DNA of 64,000 bases from Melanocharis versteri (taxonomy: Eukaryota > Chordata > Aves > Passeriformes > Melanocharitidae): positions 429,495-493,494 of the forward strand of contig VZTG01000511.1 in the NCBI GenBank assembly GCA_013397845.1, given 5' to 3'. The notes beneath the pieces are model-generated. The model was not told the DNA's origin, ran no database searches, and was given only the letters and a program-made list of their open reading frames with translations. Made by a program: the position numbers and the translations under genes. Shown here in pieces: positions 12,811 through 25,320 of this stretch (position 1 is its first letter; every line of letters begins with the position of its first letter).

Positions 12811-12982
12811 CTCCATCCTTCATCACTGCCTTTTCCATCCCTCATCATCATCCTTCCCATTCTCCATCATCTCCTTCTCCATTCTCTATCATTGTTCTTC
12901 CCACCCTGCATTGCTATCCCCTCCATCCCCCATCATCATCCTTCCCACCCTCCATCATCTTCGCCACCCTTCATCACTATCC
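12811..12982. repeat. Degenerate CATC-rich minisatellite
   Basis: About 170 bp of imperfect tandem units of roughly 17-25 bp, built on CCATCATC and TTCC/CACCC words with almost no G on the plus strand. The strand asymmetry (pyrimidine-rich plus, purine-rich minus) is strong. It produces a Ser/Pro/His-rich open frame spanning 12546-13124 that has no biological support beyond the repeat. Unit length varies, so copy number is about seven to eight by eye. Confidence 0.8.
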
Positions 12983-14254
12983 ATGTGGTGGGTGGCTCTG
13001 CCAAATCCTGACATCCCCAACGAGCCAGCACAGAGGCTCACGAGCCGCCAGCCAAGCGCCTCTTTGCACACGATCTGAAATTCGGGGATTTCTCTTGTAC
13101 TTCTTTAGGGAAAAAAGGAGTTGAGCAATCACGTTCGGTTCCCTAGCAACACTCCTCCTTCTAATTCCTCATTATTTTTCCTTTTGGGGGGATCCTTCAC
13201 ATGGTGTGCCCTGAGCCACAGAAACTCCCCATCCCCAGAGCAAGGCAGAATCCAGGCAGGAGGACAGTGCCGGCATGTCCATGGCATGGCCGGGGACAGA
13301 CAGGGCTTGGGGACAAACCCCACTGCGATGGGTTCCCAGACCCACAGCACTCCCTTTGCAACCCAAATCCTCCATTTTTAAAAACAAATGGCATTTGTGA
13401 GTCTGGGGAAACTCCTGCCAGTGCCCTCTCCAGTCCTGTGGGTGCTGGGTGCTGACGTCAAGTCAAAATATCAGCAAAATGATGATGGTGAATGGATCAC
13501 CAAGCGCTCCACAACTAATGGGTGATTTTCCTTGTGCACAGAAGTTATTCAATGAACCAGCCATGGACATCTCAGAGGAGATTTTTGCAAGTAAAAACAA
13601 TTATGTACTTAAACAAGGAGGGAAATCATTTTAAAGGCATATTTGAAGTTAGTTTAAAGTGAGCCACCGCTTGGAGGAGAGTTTTCCTCGCAGTGGTGGG
13701 GTAGGAATATGTGTCATTACTGGTTAAGGTGGCTTTTGGCTGAAAATGGAGGTTTTAGGCTTTGTGGGTTTGGGTCATGCAGGAAATGCTTTCCATGAGG
13801 AAAATAAATAAAGCTCTGATGAAGACAAATGTTTCTGGGGTCTTTTAGGTCAAACATTGGGATAATTCTCCCGATATTGCTTAGAAGGGAAAATTACAAA
13901 ACCCAGAATATTTCAGGACTTTTCAGTGTGGCATTCACACAAAACCCCATCTCTCACAGGGCAGGGAGAGGAGATGAACCTGTCTCCCCGTGGTCCCCAA
14001 CACCACTACATTCACCAGCACCACTCTACCCCCTAAACTGCCTGAAAGTAAAATTAAATTGCCCTCAAATCAAGGGGCAAATGCAACATGCACAGGCTGC
14101 AAAAGTCAATACACAAATGCCAACTTGGGACCACTTTTCTGGCAGGGAACACTCCCAGGTCTGACTGGTGCAGCTGCAGGATTAGGACATGTCTCGAGAA
14201 AAACACCCGGCTGCATTTTGCAGAGCTCCTTCGCTTTTCCATATCTTTTATATT
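12983..14254. other. Unique sequence, no gene seen
   Basis: Short overlapping frames only. AT-rich blocks at about 13465-13640 and 13800-13930 contain AATAAATAAA-type words. These could be cryptic polyadenylation signals but have no associated exon. Confidence 0.5.
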
Positions 14255-14610
14255 TTTCTTCTAAGCAGCAGAATGGAATTTAGTACAAAGCTATATCCAT
14301 GCTGGAAATTTCTTTTGCAAGTAAAAGCCTGCCAAAAATGTATGATTTAGCTCTTTCAAATTTCTAAATATACATTTGCATGCAAATTTGTAACTTGAAA
14401 TTATAAATTGAAATGTGCATTTCCCCTTTGCTGATGTTAGGAGTGTTTTCCTGAAGCCAGAAACATTATCCTCATTATTTGACCGAAATGCGTAAGAATT
14501 TTATCGCCTATAAAATAAATGTTCTTGTTATTTAAGGCATGTTGAAGAAACAGCTCTTAATACTACTCTCTTGGCTTCATTTCACAACAAATGTATCATT
14601 TCCAATGACT
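14255..14610. promoter_or_regulatory. AT-rich candidate enhancer with palindromic octamer
   Basis: A compact AT-rich block in a GC-rich neighbourhood, with no open frame of note. At 14374-14387 it contains the perfect palindrome ATTTGCATGCAAAT, which is two overlapping POU/octamer sites (ATGCAAAT and its complement). TAAA/TTAA words and CTATAAAATAAAT at about 14508-14520 surround it. The appearance is that of a developmental noncoding element, and its function is inferred from motifs alone. Confidence 0.35.
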
Positions 14611-15394
14611 GGCATGGAGCAGGAGATGAATTTAAAGTGTGTCTAAATCCAGCAGGTTTATTCCCAGCATTGGTGTGGATATGGCCAGTCAAGCCGAGCG
14701 GAAGCGGCTGCTCCCCGTACTGCAGTGGGACAGATCCTGCTCCTCCCAGGGGCTCCTGGACCTCCTGGCTCAGGCTTTGCCCTTTTGCTTTATATTTGAG
14801 ACCAGAAGGGGTGAGGATGTCAGGCCCTTCGTCCTCTGCTCCCACCCTGCCATGGGAATGGTGCAGCTTGGCACCCACCTCTCCCCGAGCACGTGATGAG
14901 CTCTTTATGCCCGTGTGCAATTCTGTGTGGGTCTAAAGGCAGTAAACCGCCCCCCTCCAAAGCTTCTCCTTTTGCATTTAACATACCAGAAGCTCCCATT
15001 GTCCCTCTTTGTGAGCAGGGGTGTCCCACATCCCCATGCCATTCTGTGTGTCCGAGAGTGATCCTCCAGCTCTCCAGGCCCCTGCCCCGGGCTCTGAGCA
15101 TCCTGTCACGGTTTGCAGCTCAGCTCTGTCTGTCCTAAAATCTCTCCTCACCCCGTGTAAAATCATACATCCCCTGGGGCATATTGCCTGATCTCACTGG
15201 CTCTGTTCCCACCTGCTCCTCCAGGAGCCAGGATCAACCCCCTGAGAAAGGAAAGTCTCCCCCTGTCCTAAAGGTGGTCGCTAGGCTTGCAGCAGCAGCA
15301 GCACAAACTCCTGCCTGGAGCTGTGCCAGGCAGCAAGCACAGAAGGATGCTCCAGGTGTTAAGCACAGCACTATTTTGATCCTTTCGTTGTGGG
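14611..15394. other. Unique sequence with short (GCA)5 repeat
   Basis: No gene supported. Opposite-strand open frames of about 112-121 codons at 14571-14936 overlap each other and show no family signal. A perfect (GCA)5 run lies at 15289-15303. Confidence 0.5.
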
Positions 15395-15740
15395 GAAATT
15401 GCTTCAACAATCTTTTTTTGGTGTAAGCAAAGCTAGAGTAATTACCGGGGAAAAAAATTTTAAAAATCAAATGTTAACATTTCTATGAGAAAGGTCTCAT
15501 GATGATTAAAGATTTCAATGGGTTCCTCTTTAGTAATGCAAAACTAATCAACTTCCAGATGATATTTAAAAAGCAGAGAATGGTGTATGGTTTAATATCC
15601 TAGTTTCAATAGGCCAGGGTTTAGAAGACAGCTAATTATAAAATAATCCTTTTATGTTGTGTAAAACATCATTTAAAGCAGATACTCACTACAAACACAG
15701 GGTTTCCTTATTGCTGGAGGTAATTAGCTGGGTGCTGATT
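15395..15740. other. AT-rich noncoding block
   Basis: AT-rich unique sequence with GCTAATTATAAAATAAT at about 15632-15648 and GGTAATTAGC at 15719-15728, both fitting homeodomain TAATTA cores. No open frame of note. It resembles the other AT-rich blocks of the window and may be regulatory. Confidence 0.3.
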
Positions 15741-18700
15741 TGACACGTGAATGTGCATGTGGAGCAGCTCTCAGGATGTACTCAGATGATGGGAAAGATT
15801 TTGGGGTGAAACATCCCCTCTTTGGGCTTGTTACCTGGGTCATATTGATCCCAAAGGACGTTTTGACAGCACAGAGTCTCACTGCACTCAGTACATCTCT
15901 GTCCCTCTTGGCTGAGAAGAGGAATGGAGATGTACCTGAGCCTGGGGCTGGGGCACAGCTTGGTGATAAATGCCACCAGAACAGGCAGCACCATTGCCCA
16001 GCAAGACACACGGCCAGGCAGCACCTCCCAAACCTCACAGCACCCCATGTTTGGGGCAGGAGATGGCTGGGTGATGGGGTTCCCCATTTCCGTGGTCTCA
16101 CAGCCAAGGTCTCGCTCCCTTGGAGCCCCCTCCAGCTCCAACAACAACAGACAAATAACTGGAGCCACAATTAAGGCATGCTCTGGGGCATCCTGCCCTT
16201 CTCAAGGGCTTACCGCCTGCAAGAAATTTTCATCAGGTTCTTCAGCTTTGCAGCTCCAGTTTTGCCTCCTTGGAGTGACAGAAAGCAATGGGATCCAGTG
16301 GCAGGAACAGCACTGAGCCAAAATAAATTAACCTGGAATCTTCTGTCTGGAACTGGTGTGAAAATATCCCCAAATGACACCAAATATCAAGTCAATGCAG
16401 GGATTTAAGGGTCTGGATGGGATTTGCATGGGGGAAGAATTGTGAAGGGCATTGCACAGGGCAAGTGCAGTGGTAGAGAGGCTTCAACTCGTGCCCTGAA
16501 TTATAAACACTGTGCAGTGCATTTAGGCACACTTGGCTCCTGACAGCCTGGTAAGCACCACAGCAGGACGTGTTGGCAGGGGGCTGCTCCCCAGGAGCAC
16601 GAGGAGGGATTCCTTCTGTACCCTGGCACACAAAATGGGGATCTGCTGGGCTGCCAGTGCTGCTCCAGGGGCGAGGCTGTCTGTCCAGGGCCTGTGGCAG
16701 AGGCTGCAGGAACACCACCCCTGCCCTTCCCACGCAGTTACAGCACATGCATATTTCATGGCCAATAATGGGATTTCGCTGTCGATACCACTCCCAGATT
16801 TCTTTCCACCCTGCTACGTTTTCAGGTTAAATAAATGTAAGTCTTTAGGATCTTTCCAGCTCCAGGGGAAGGAGCTTTCCTAGTGAGTTGGCAATGTCCC
16901 ATGGTAGTGGCCAGCACTGGCCAGAAGACAGGCATGTGAGGGCTTGGGCTCGCCCAGTGCAAAATCCAGCCCCAGCAACCCATCTCTGTGAGCCCATGGA
17001 GGGCTCCTGGTGCCAGCTGCAGCCAGACCAGAGGTCTTTGCCCTGCAGTTGTCATCTCTGCAGGTGGCCTTTGGCTGAGAGGGATAGGGACAGAGATGGG
17101 GAGCCCTGGGATCACCCGTGACTCTGGGAGTATTCCTTTCTGAGGGGTCGGAGAGCAAATTTTTCCAAACATCCTCCCCACTGTCCCAATCCACTAATAG
17201 CCTGGTAATCCTCTTACGGGGGTCAGCCTGGGGCACCCGCAGAGCCTTTGTGTAATGCCAGGGAGGAGAAATGTGTTTTCACTGCAGCAGTGAAAGGTTG
17301 GTGCTTGTTGGCTGCCACGGCCCCAGGACAGGGATGGGGCCCAGTGCTGCCCCGTGCCCGTGGGTGCTCCCAGCACATCCCAGCTCCTGACACCCCCTGC
17401 CATCACCACCCTTTTGGGGAGCTCCCTGACAAGAGCAGCCCCATTCGGGCATCCCCTCGTCTCGGCAGCCTATTTCAGGACCTGTAAGCGGCGGTTCCGC
17501 TTTGCCTCTATTAATATCCTGCCCAGCCTCTCTGCATGGTTAAGCTCCCATCTAATGCTGGGCTGGTGCCAAGTGAGCCTCCAGGAGGGTGAGGATGCTT
17601 TGGCAGCTGCTCAGGGTCTCCATCCCCAGTGAAGCTCCAGGACATGCCCAAGCCCCCTCGGTCCCCATGGCTGGGTGCACACGGTCCTGCCCTCTGCTCC
17701 CTGACTCGCACTGCCAGCAGCACAGCAGGATTAGGATTGATGATCTGTGAGCAGATTGCATGTTAAAATATCTGTAATTTCCACTGAAACTGGCTACTCC
17801 TCTCTGCAGGTAGTGGAAAATGAAGTGCAAACTCCAGAGCAACAAGGATTTTATGGCAACATCAGGCAGCAGTCTGGTGTTGAGTGCCGGCAGATGAAAA
17901 AGAGCCCTTTTCCACCATATCCCAAATGCTGCCAATTGGTGATGTCGCTGATGAGGCTCAAGGAGACACTCAAGGACCACGGTGGTGCTACCACAGCCAT
18001 GGCCATCCCCCGAGGCATGATCCAAGCATGTGGGCTCCCAGACCCAAACCCCATACCCAGCCAGACCTCTTCCCTGGGGCCAGGAATTTGCTCTTTTTTA
18101 ATCTGCAAGACCTTGCAAGTGCTAGCCTGCGGCCTTATTTACATATGTTGCAGGAGCTGTGCTGGTTGCCCATCCCTCCCCATGCCCTTGGGCCAGCACA
18201 GACAATGCTGCAGCTCAGGAGAGGGTTTGGGGACTGTCAGCTCCCCAGGCATGAATTGGGGTTGTCACCAGCTTGAACATCCCCAGCAAATGAGCTACTT
18301 CATATCAACATATTTATTTCTCTTTGGTAATGAGGCAACTTCATTTCCACGGGTTGTTCGAACAGTGCACAGCATCTGATTATTAAAAATGCTGCTGGAA
18401 GCCAGCCCACAACCTACTTAGGCATTAATCTTCCCTGACAGATGCTGACGAGGAATCGCTCCAGCAGCCGGGACCAGCTCCCCTGCCCAACGCGCTTCAT
18501 CCCTTAAAAGCTGGGTATTATCCCCGCTACCGCCGGCAGGAGCCGGGGCTGATGCCACATTGCAGGAGAGGTTGAGCCGGGCGAGCGGCAGGACACTCAT
18601 CCCAGGGAGAGCTGCCGGCCTGTCCCGTGGCTGCTGGAGATGCTCGGGGCTGCACGGAGCTGGGTGAGCTGGTGACCAGAGGCACCGGAGCTGCTCCAGC

Positions 18701-21077
18701 ACAGGGCAGCGTTATTGAGTCACAGCACCACGGAGTTTCTATCTTTTCCTCACACAGAGATAAGCAGAGTCATGTCAAGTCAATCACTCTGTGGATTCCT
18801 GTTTTGTTCGTCACATTTTTTCAGGAGGGGAAAAAAATCCCAACAAAATTTCTCTCCCAAGTCAGACTCTTTCACACTGGTTGTCTCAGAAGGAATTTGC
18901 ACCTTTTCTGCACTGACATTTCCTCACCAAATGTACCCCAGTGCAATTTAAAAAAGCAATTCAGGATCCAAAATTAAACATTTTACCCAATTCAGTTGCC
19001 CTTTTCTCATACCACTCTCTACTGAACTTTTTATATCTCCATTTACCCCAAAAAACTTCTTTCCTAATGGTTTTTCTTGGCTCATGGTTTGGAGAAACCC
19101 ATCCTTGTTGCTGCTCTCCCGTAAACTCCCCAGTGCGTATATTTGGGGTGCAAATATAATACATGAGCAGCCAAGTAATCACCCAGATAGGAAAAAAAAA
19201 TAAAGCATATTTCATATTTCTGGTGCTTGCTGGGATGTTTGACCATTTTGAGTATTTGAGATGTCTCAGCAGTTTCAGTCAGCTCTGCCTCTGTCAGAGG
19301 CAGAAGAAAACCCAAGGAATGTTATCCCACGTTCCAGCAGAGCTGTGACACCTCCCAGGAGCTGGTGGGGACCACACTGGGCACGGGCAGGCATGAGCTG
19401 TGCTCCCAGACTGTGGGTGCTGGCATGAAGGCACAAGCGTGGGGTTCCTGTGCTCCCCTTCCCACCTGCTGCCTGAGCCTTGGTAAAAAACCCAAAACCA
19501 CAAAAAACCCCAAAGGAAACCAGGCAGGTGGCAGGGGCAGCACTTGCAGGGCTCCCCACCTGCCAGCATGAGCCGAGGGTTCCCGTGCCTTGTGTGGGCA
19601 ATGGAGGTGCAGGGATGTGGCCAAGGCCCCTGGGTGAGTTGGTGGCAGATCAGCCCCATCACTGTCCACAGGCTCCCATTGCTGGGAAAGCAGACGGGAG
19701 GAAGTCAGCCTGGGTCTGGCACCTCCGTGGAGTTTTCTCTCCCTGATTGCAGGGTGGATGAGGAAAGGCGGATCCCTCTCCGGCTTCCAGGGCCCCTTGG
19801 GACAGGAGTGTGGCCACGTCAGCCCATTCAGCCCCATCTGCCAAAGTGCCCCAGCACTGTGAAGCAAAGCTGTGAAGGCTCGGGTGCTCATTGCAGTCTC
19901 TTTGCTGCCTCTGAATTATTTTTAGCAGCTCGGTACCGGGAGAGTGGCGAGAAGCCAAGGTGAGCACGTGGCGAGGTCGGGTCCATCTCCAGCCCAAGGG
20001 CTGCTGCTGCTGCCGTGCACTCGGGGGTGCTGAAGAAAACCCTGCAGGGGCTGGAGGGCCGGTGCCACCGGCAGGGGTGGGTGGCCTTGCTGAGGTACAG
20101 CAGGCGCCAGGCAGACCCAGCCAGGCAGATAGAGCCGGAGCGTTGCGTCCCCGGGGCTTATCAGACCTTGGGAAACTTCCCCTCCCTCCAGCCCGCCGCT
20201 TGCTGGCTGCGGTTTTTCCAGCCAGCCCCTTCACCCGACACCTACATAAGGTTACAGGTCACTATAACCCCCTGGGTTTTAACTTTCCAACAGATGAGAC
20301 CAAATTAAGCCGGTTTTCCTGCTTCACTCTGAATTACGATGATGTCCTCACAACCTCAGCATCAGCGGTATGTGATTTTTCTCAGGGAAAAGATGAAATA
20401 AAACCAAGTGTCCCACTGGTGGCGGGTCCTCACTGTCCCGATGTCCCTCCCCACCACCTCTGCAGAGGCTGGGTCCAGCAATTCCTCCAGGATATCCTGC
20501 GGCCCTGGCCGGATCCAGGGAACAATGAGCTGGGCATCTCCTGGCCACGCGCATCCGGCGAGGTGAGAAGTGCCAGCCCGCTCCTTCCCATCTCCCAACC
20601 CTCGCCTCTGGCTCTGGCCCCTTCCCCGGGGTATGGTGGCACCTGAGCCACAGCTGCAGCTCCTTCAGCAACCAAATTTCCATCCAGAGGCTCTTGCTTC
20701 CCTCTTCAGTGAGCAGAGGCAGCTCTCCTTCCCTCCTTCCTGCTTTATCCAAAAACAATTGCAATTAATTAGGAGGATGGCTTCATCCTCAGCCAATGTC
20801 AGGGAAATTACCAGATGCATTGCTTTTCTTTCCCTCTTTTCCCTGTTTGCTATGAACCCCTGGGTGCTGAGGGGATGCTCTGGTCTCCCCAGGTTCCTTC
20901 CTTGGCCATGCCTCTGCTTCTGGCTGAGTCCTATCCCTTGGCAGGAAATCACTGCTTTGCTCCCAGTTTCTTTAGTCCAACTTCCTCCCTTTCTCCATTA
21001 TCGTGTGCCACACAATCACTGAGGTGATTATAACATCAAATAAATGCCCTACACCTGCCCTGGGAGCAAGGGAGTAA
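15741..21077. other. Long unique stretch, no gene recognised
   Basis: About 5.3 kb with numerous short frames on both strands but none recognisable. The longest (plus strand 19960-20646 and 17747-18379; minus strand 19659-20234 and 19322-19891) overlap opposite-strand frames and have low-information, Pro/Ala/Gly-rich composition. AT-rich islands at about 18290-18400, 18720-19060 and 20225-20410 interrupt GC-rich DNA. A CpG-denser patch lies at about 18440-18620. Confidence 0.5.
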
Positions 21078-21145
21078 TAGAGTCCTGGAATGGTTTGGGC
21101 TGGAAGGGACCTTAAAGCTCATCTTGTTCCAGCCCCCTGCAACGG
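21078..21145 (-). mobile_element. CR1 LINE 3' terminal fragment
   Basis: Only the final ~70 bp of CR1 in minus orientation remain. The diagnostic TGGTTTGGGCTGGAAGGGAC block is followed by CTTAAAGCTCATCTTGTTCC and CAGCCCCCTGC. It is very short but characteristic. Confidence 0.85.
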
Positions 21146-23289
21146 GGAGATCAGGTGGAAGGAGCATTTCTTGATGGAGGGCCAGGCTGGGAAGTGGCAG
21201 TCCCTTTTACAGACGAAATGGATGAATTTGGGGTGAGTGTGGAGCTGCCCTTAAATCTGCTTTTGGTGCTCCCTGGTGAAGTACCAGGGATGTTGACAGC
21301 AGCAGTGCCCTGGGAAGTCACGGTGGGGCTGCACAGCCCATGCAGCAGTGCCTTCCCAGGAGACCTCCCCTCCACCCAGCTTACAAGCAGATGGATAAAC
21401 AAAGCAAGATGGTAAAGCCATCCTTATTTTTGGTAAGTGAGCACAGACATGCAGGTGGGATCCACCTTGCCCAGTCTCAGCCAGGTCTGCCCCCTGTGCA
21501 CAGCCACTGCCTGGGTTGTGCTGGCACCCAGAGGGGTGGAAGGGGTTAATCCAGGGGGCACAGTGAATATCAGCTCTAATGGAACTTTCGGAATTAAGAG
21601 CCTTTCTGTCCATCACTCCTGTTGGGTCATGGCTCTCCCTACCGCAGAGCCCTGGTTTTACAGAATCCAGATGTTGCATCCTCATGGTCCATCATAGTTT
21701 TGCATCCTCGGGGATGAGGAAGCGTCCTTGCCTGTGACAGCCACAAGAAATCAGCACTGAGCATTACAAGACAGGTTCTCCTTAGGGAAAACCTCCAACC
21801 TGCTGCTGCAGCCCAGTGTGCCAAGCACTGAACGCACCCCGCGCCAGCCTGTGGCACTTGCTGTGCCTGGGCTGGCTCTGCTTCCCACCCCATCCCCGCT
21901 CCTGGAGAAAGCCAGCTGAAACATCTTTAATGAGCTCCTGAAGCCCAGGCATTTGGAGGCACCTTGAGACTGCAGATGAGGTGGTTAGAGATGGCTTTTG
22001 GTCAGGTTTGATTTCTTCTCCTGAATCCCTGCACTCTGCAGTTGGATTTTAGGGTGACCTTCTGTTGGCTGGTGTTTAACCTCTTGGAGTTCAATCTCTG
22101 CAAGTATTCTCCTTCTATGTGTGGTGGTCAGGAGGTCTCCTGAGTACCAGGAGCCCCAGGGCTGCCACAGCTGGGATACTTGAGGATTTTGCAGCACTTG
22201 GAAGAGCTGGGATTTGGGCATGTACACAGCCATGTCACACCAGAAATGGTGCCTCCCTCAGACGTTTTTGTGAGGCTCATTTGATTTTTTACATACTCTG
22301 GGCATCTGTACAGCTTTGCTGATGCTTCCACTGGGGTGCTGAGTCGTTCCTATTCCTGTGTCCTGGAGGATTTGATAAACAGCAAGAGCACATTGTTCTG
22401 GGAATGGCAGAAAGAAAAGTGAACGTGTCAGCTCTGGAGCATTTAAAAATAAGCTTCTGAAGAGACTACGTTTTGTTTTCTTCATTTCAATTCTCCAAAG
22501 TGCCTTCACTTCTACTTTTCTTCCCCTTTAAAACTCCAAGCATCTTTAAACATCTCAGAACTGAAAACAATCCTTTCTGAAATGAAGCACTCCCCATCTG
22601 ACAGAGCAAATCTCCTGGGTTTGAACTTAACGCCGTGAAGAAAAAAAAAGCCAATTCCACACCCAAACCATATTCACCATAAATTTTGCAGCATGAACAT
22701 TTTCCATCGGCCTGGCAGGAGGAGTACAAACACGACTTCACTGTGTGACTGATTTCCTTGCCGATTTCCTTGCAGATGGATTTATGGGCACTTCTTGTCA
22801 CCCTCTGTCACCCCATCACTCACTGAGCCCAGCCTGCAGCAGCTCCCTGGTGTCATTGACTCTCTGGCTGCCCACCTGCACACTGGGATGTCGGGTGCTG
22901 TCCCTGGGTCTCCCTTTTGAGGACTCCCATCACCCAAAATCTCTGCCCACCAGTCCTGTTCAAGGGAGGGAGCAGCTGGGTTGAGCAGGAGCTACCACAG
23001 CGTGGTGCAGAGCAAAGCCTCTGAAAGCCGCCTGAATGAAACCCTCCAAGCAAGAAGCACATCCAAAGGACATCCAAAGTATTTCCTAGGAAGACGAACA
23101 TCAACACAAGCTCTGCATGTGGTTTGTGTGTGCATAACTGAGCTGCACCAACCCTGCTGTGCCCCATGAGCGTACACACCTGCACATACGTGGCTCTTCT
23201 CTGGGTTTATAACTGGAATTGGCAAGCTTTGGGATTTATTTATTTTTACTCCTGGCCTATAGCAAGATAAATTTTGAAGTCGTGATTTT

Positions 23290-23291
<2 letters not shown>
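21146..23291. other. Unique sequence, no gene seen
   Basis: Short frames only, none recognised. An A9 run is near 22640. About 22370-22780 is AT-richer. No CpG island, transposon end or RNA gene was seen. Confidence 0.5.

Positions 23292-23322
<31 letters not shown>
23292..23322. repeat. T31 homopolymer tract
   Basis: Thirty-one consecutive T after TTTTTA, followed directly by GTGCAG at 23323-23328 and then a CpG-richer segment. It could be a plain homopolymer, a very long polypyrimidine tract before a plus-strand splice acceptor, or the poly(A) of an RNA-derived insert read on the minus strand. I see no AATAAA or recognisable transcript body that would support the last option. Confidence 0.95.
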
Positions 23323-23323
<1 letters not shown>

Positions 23324-25320
23324 TGCAGGGAGAAGAGGTTTGCCGCTGGCCGGGTCGCTTTTGCCGGTACATGCTGCCACCTTCAGCATCTCGCAGGAGG
23401 AGCTGGCTCTGCCTGAGCCCCGCCGGCCCCACCGCTCGCCTCTCCAGCTGCAGGAGCGGCCTCTCCGGCTTCTTCCACTGCTCAGTAGCACTTGCTGTTG
23501 GCATGTTAATTTAGTTATTGAAGGAGAAACCCCCTCAGAATGTACACTCAGCTATATGAGCTGGGGAGGGGGAGCGGGAGCAGCTGAGGGTGGCTGAAAT
23601 AGAAGGAGCTGAGAGTCAGTGTGCGACAACCACAGCACAGCCAGGGAATGAATTTTAAAAAATCCCCAGCAGATTACTGTGACATTACTGGAGTATTATA
23701 TATTAGATAGAGCATCTTCTACGCTAACCAAGCATCATAATGTCTATCCACGGGGCAAATCAAGGGGGTTTATGATAGCAGGAGGGCACAGGTGATGCTG
23801 TGGGACGGACTTGAGGTGTCCATAGCCACAACAGCTCCAGACCCAAAGCTGCCATATCCCCAGCACCTCTCCATTGACTCCACAAGCCTAGGACCAAGCC
23901 ATGGGGCTCTGTGGCTGGAAATTAATTTTAACTCCCTTACCAGCCACTGAGAGCAGCTCATGGAGTTGGGAAATCACCAGCGAGCTGGGATCCTGCATCC
24001 ATCCTCCCTGGTGATGCTCCACACTGCTGCCGCTGCTATTAATCACAGCTGCAGTAATGAAGTTAATGATCTGGGATCTCTTCTAATTATGTCTTCCCCA
24101 AACACAGGTCTGCCTCTGCCATCACTGAGGGGACTCAGTGTGGGTGATTCAAACTCCACATGCTGCAGATGGCTCAGATTTCTAAATCAGCTTCAATTTA
24201 CAGGATGGCCTTAGCTGAACTCTTGTGTTTTCCCAGGCTGGCTGACCAGGCAGCAGGACACCCTCGGTCACAGAGCATTTCAAGGGAGACTTGTATATTG
24301 TCAAAGTTTTAATAGAGAGGATTTCAAAAAATAATTGATTATAAACATGGGTGTCTGATTAAAACCCAGAGCCTTCTGCCGCTCCTTACAGTCATAGTCT
24401 CGAGTAGGGCAGATCCACCCTGCTATGGAGAAGATTTGGGGCTCAGGAAACCAACTCAGGTTAATAGCCTGGAGCCTGGCTGAGGGGTGCACTTGCTTTG
24501 CTAACAGCTGGAACTCAGGTTCCTAAAAGAAACCAAAGTAGGCTTCATTTTCTTCTTTAGACACCAGCCCTGGGACTCCTTACAAGGAGTGTTTAGTTTT
24601 GTAGCCACAGGAGGTGAAAGGTAGGCACAGTCTGCTGCATCCCCCAGCAAGACCAGCTCTCACTGGATCCCAAACACACAATTTTTAGAAAAAAGCATGA
24701 AGATTTCAAAAGTTTCTGAGGGCGATGCTGGCCCACACTTCTGGAAGCTGATCAGGTGCCTCAAATGACAAAAGCATCATTATAGCTCTTGTGGGGAAGA
24801 GCTGAATGGCGTCATGCTGAACGACGCTTTCATTTCCTTCACCCTCGCCAGCCTTTTACAAAGCAGCGTTGAGTTGCTCAGACGTTTAAGATGCCACAAG
24901 AGGTGGCTCTTAATAGAGTTGGGGACTTTGTTTCTGATTTGCCGGAACCAGATTAATTGCAGCCCGGAACAGGCACGGGGAGCAGCACTGTTTGCTCCTC
25001 GGGGTAAAAGCAGCGTGTTTGCACAAAGCGCCTTTATAAACTCCTGGGGGGTTGAGGTTGGTTTGGCATTATTTTCCTCCCTTTTCCCTATTCTTCATAC
25101 TTGAGCACTAAATCAACACCATATGATGTCTGGTTCATTTTCTCATTAGAGCAGCTCCGTTGACTGTATAATTTCCCAGCGTCATGTTGCAGCCCTGCTA
25201 CTTCTCCAATGACACCCCAACAGCCAGGGCTTGTGTGCTTGGGTATCTGGGCTCTGCTCTCCACAGGCAAAAGAAACACCTCCCGGGGGTTTCTCTGGAT
25301 CCCAGGAGGCTGAGGGAGCC
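23323..25320. other. Unique sequence with CpG patch and AT-rich blocks
   Basis: The first ~150 bp after the T31 tract are CpG-richer but carry no recognised protein. About 23630-23790 and 24780-25170 look like unique noncoding elements. The latter mixes TTAATAGAG, GATTAATTGC and CpG words. No gene is supported. Confidence 0.45.

Noticed and set aside
12546..13124. 192-codon Ser/Pro/His-rich frame
   Set aside because: Its distinctive part is only the translation of the CATC minisatellite.
23323..23650. Processed pseudogene on the minus strand using the T31 tract as poly(A)
   Set aside because: No AATAAA near the tract, no recognisable transcript body and no flanking duplication seen.
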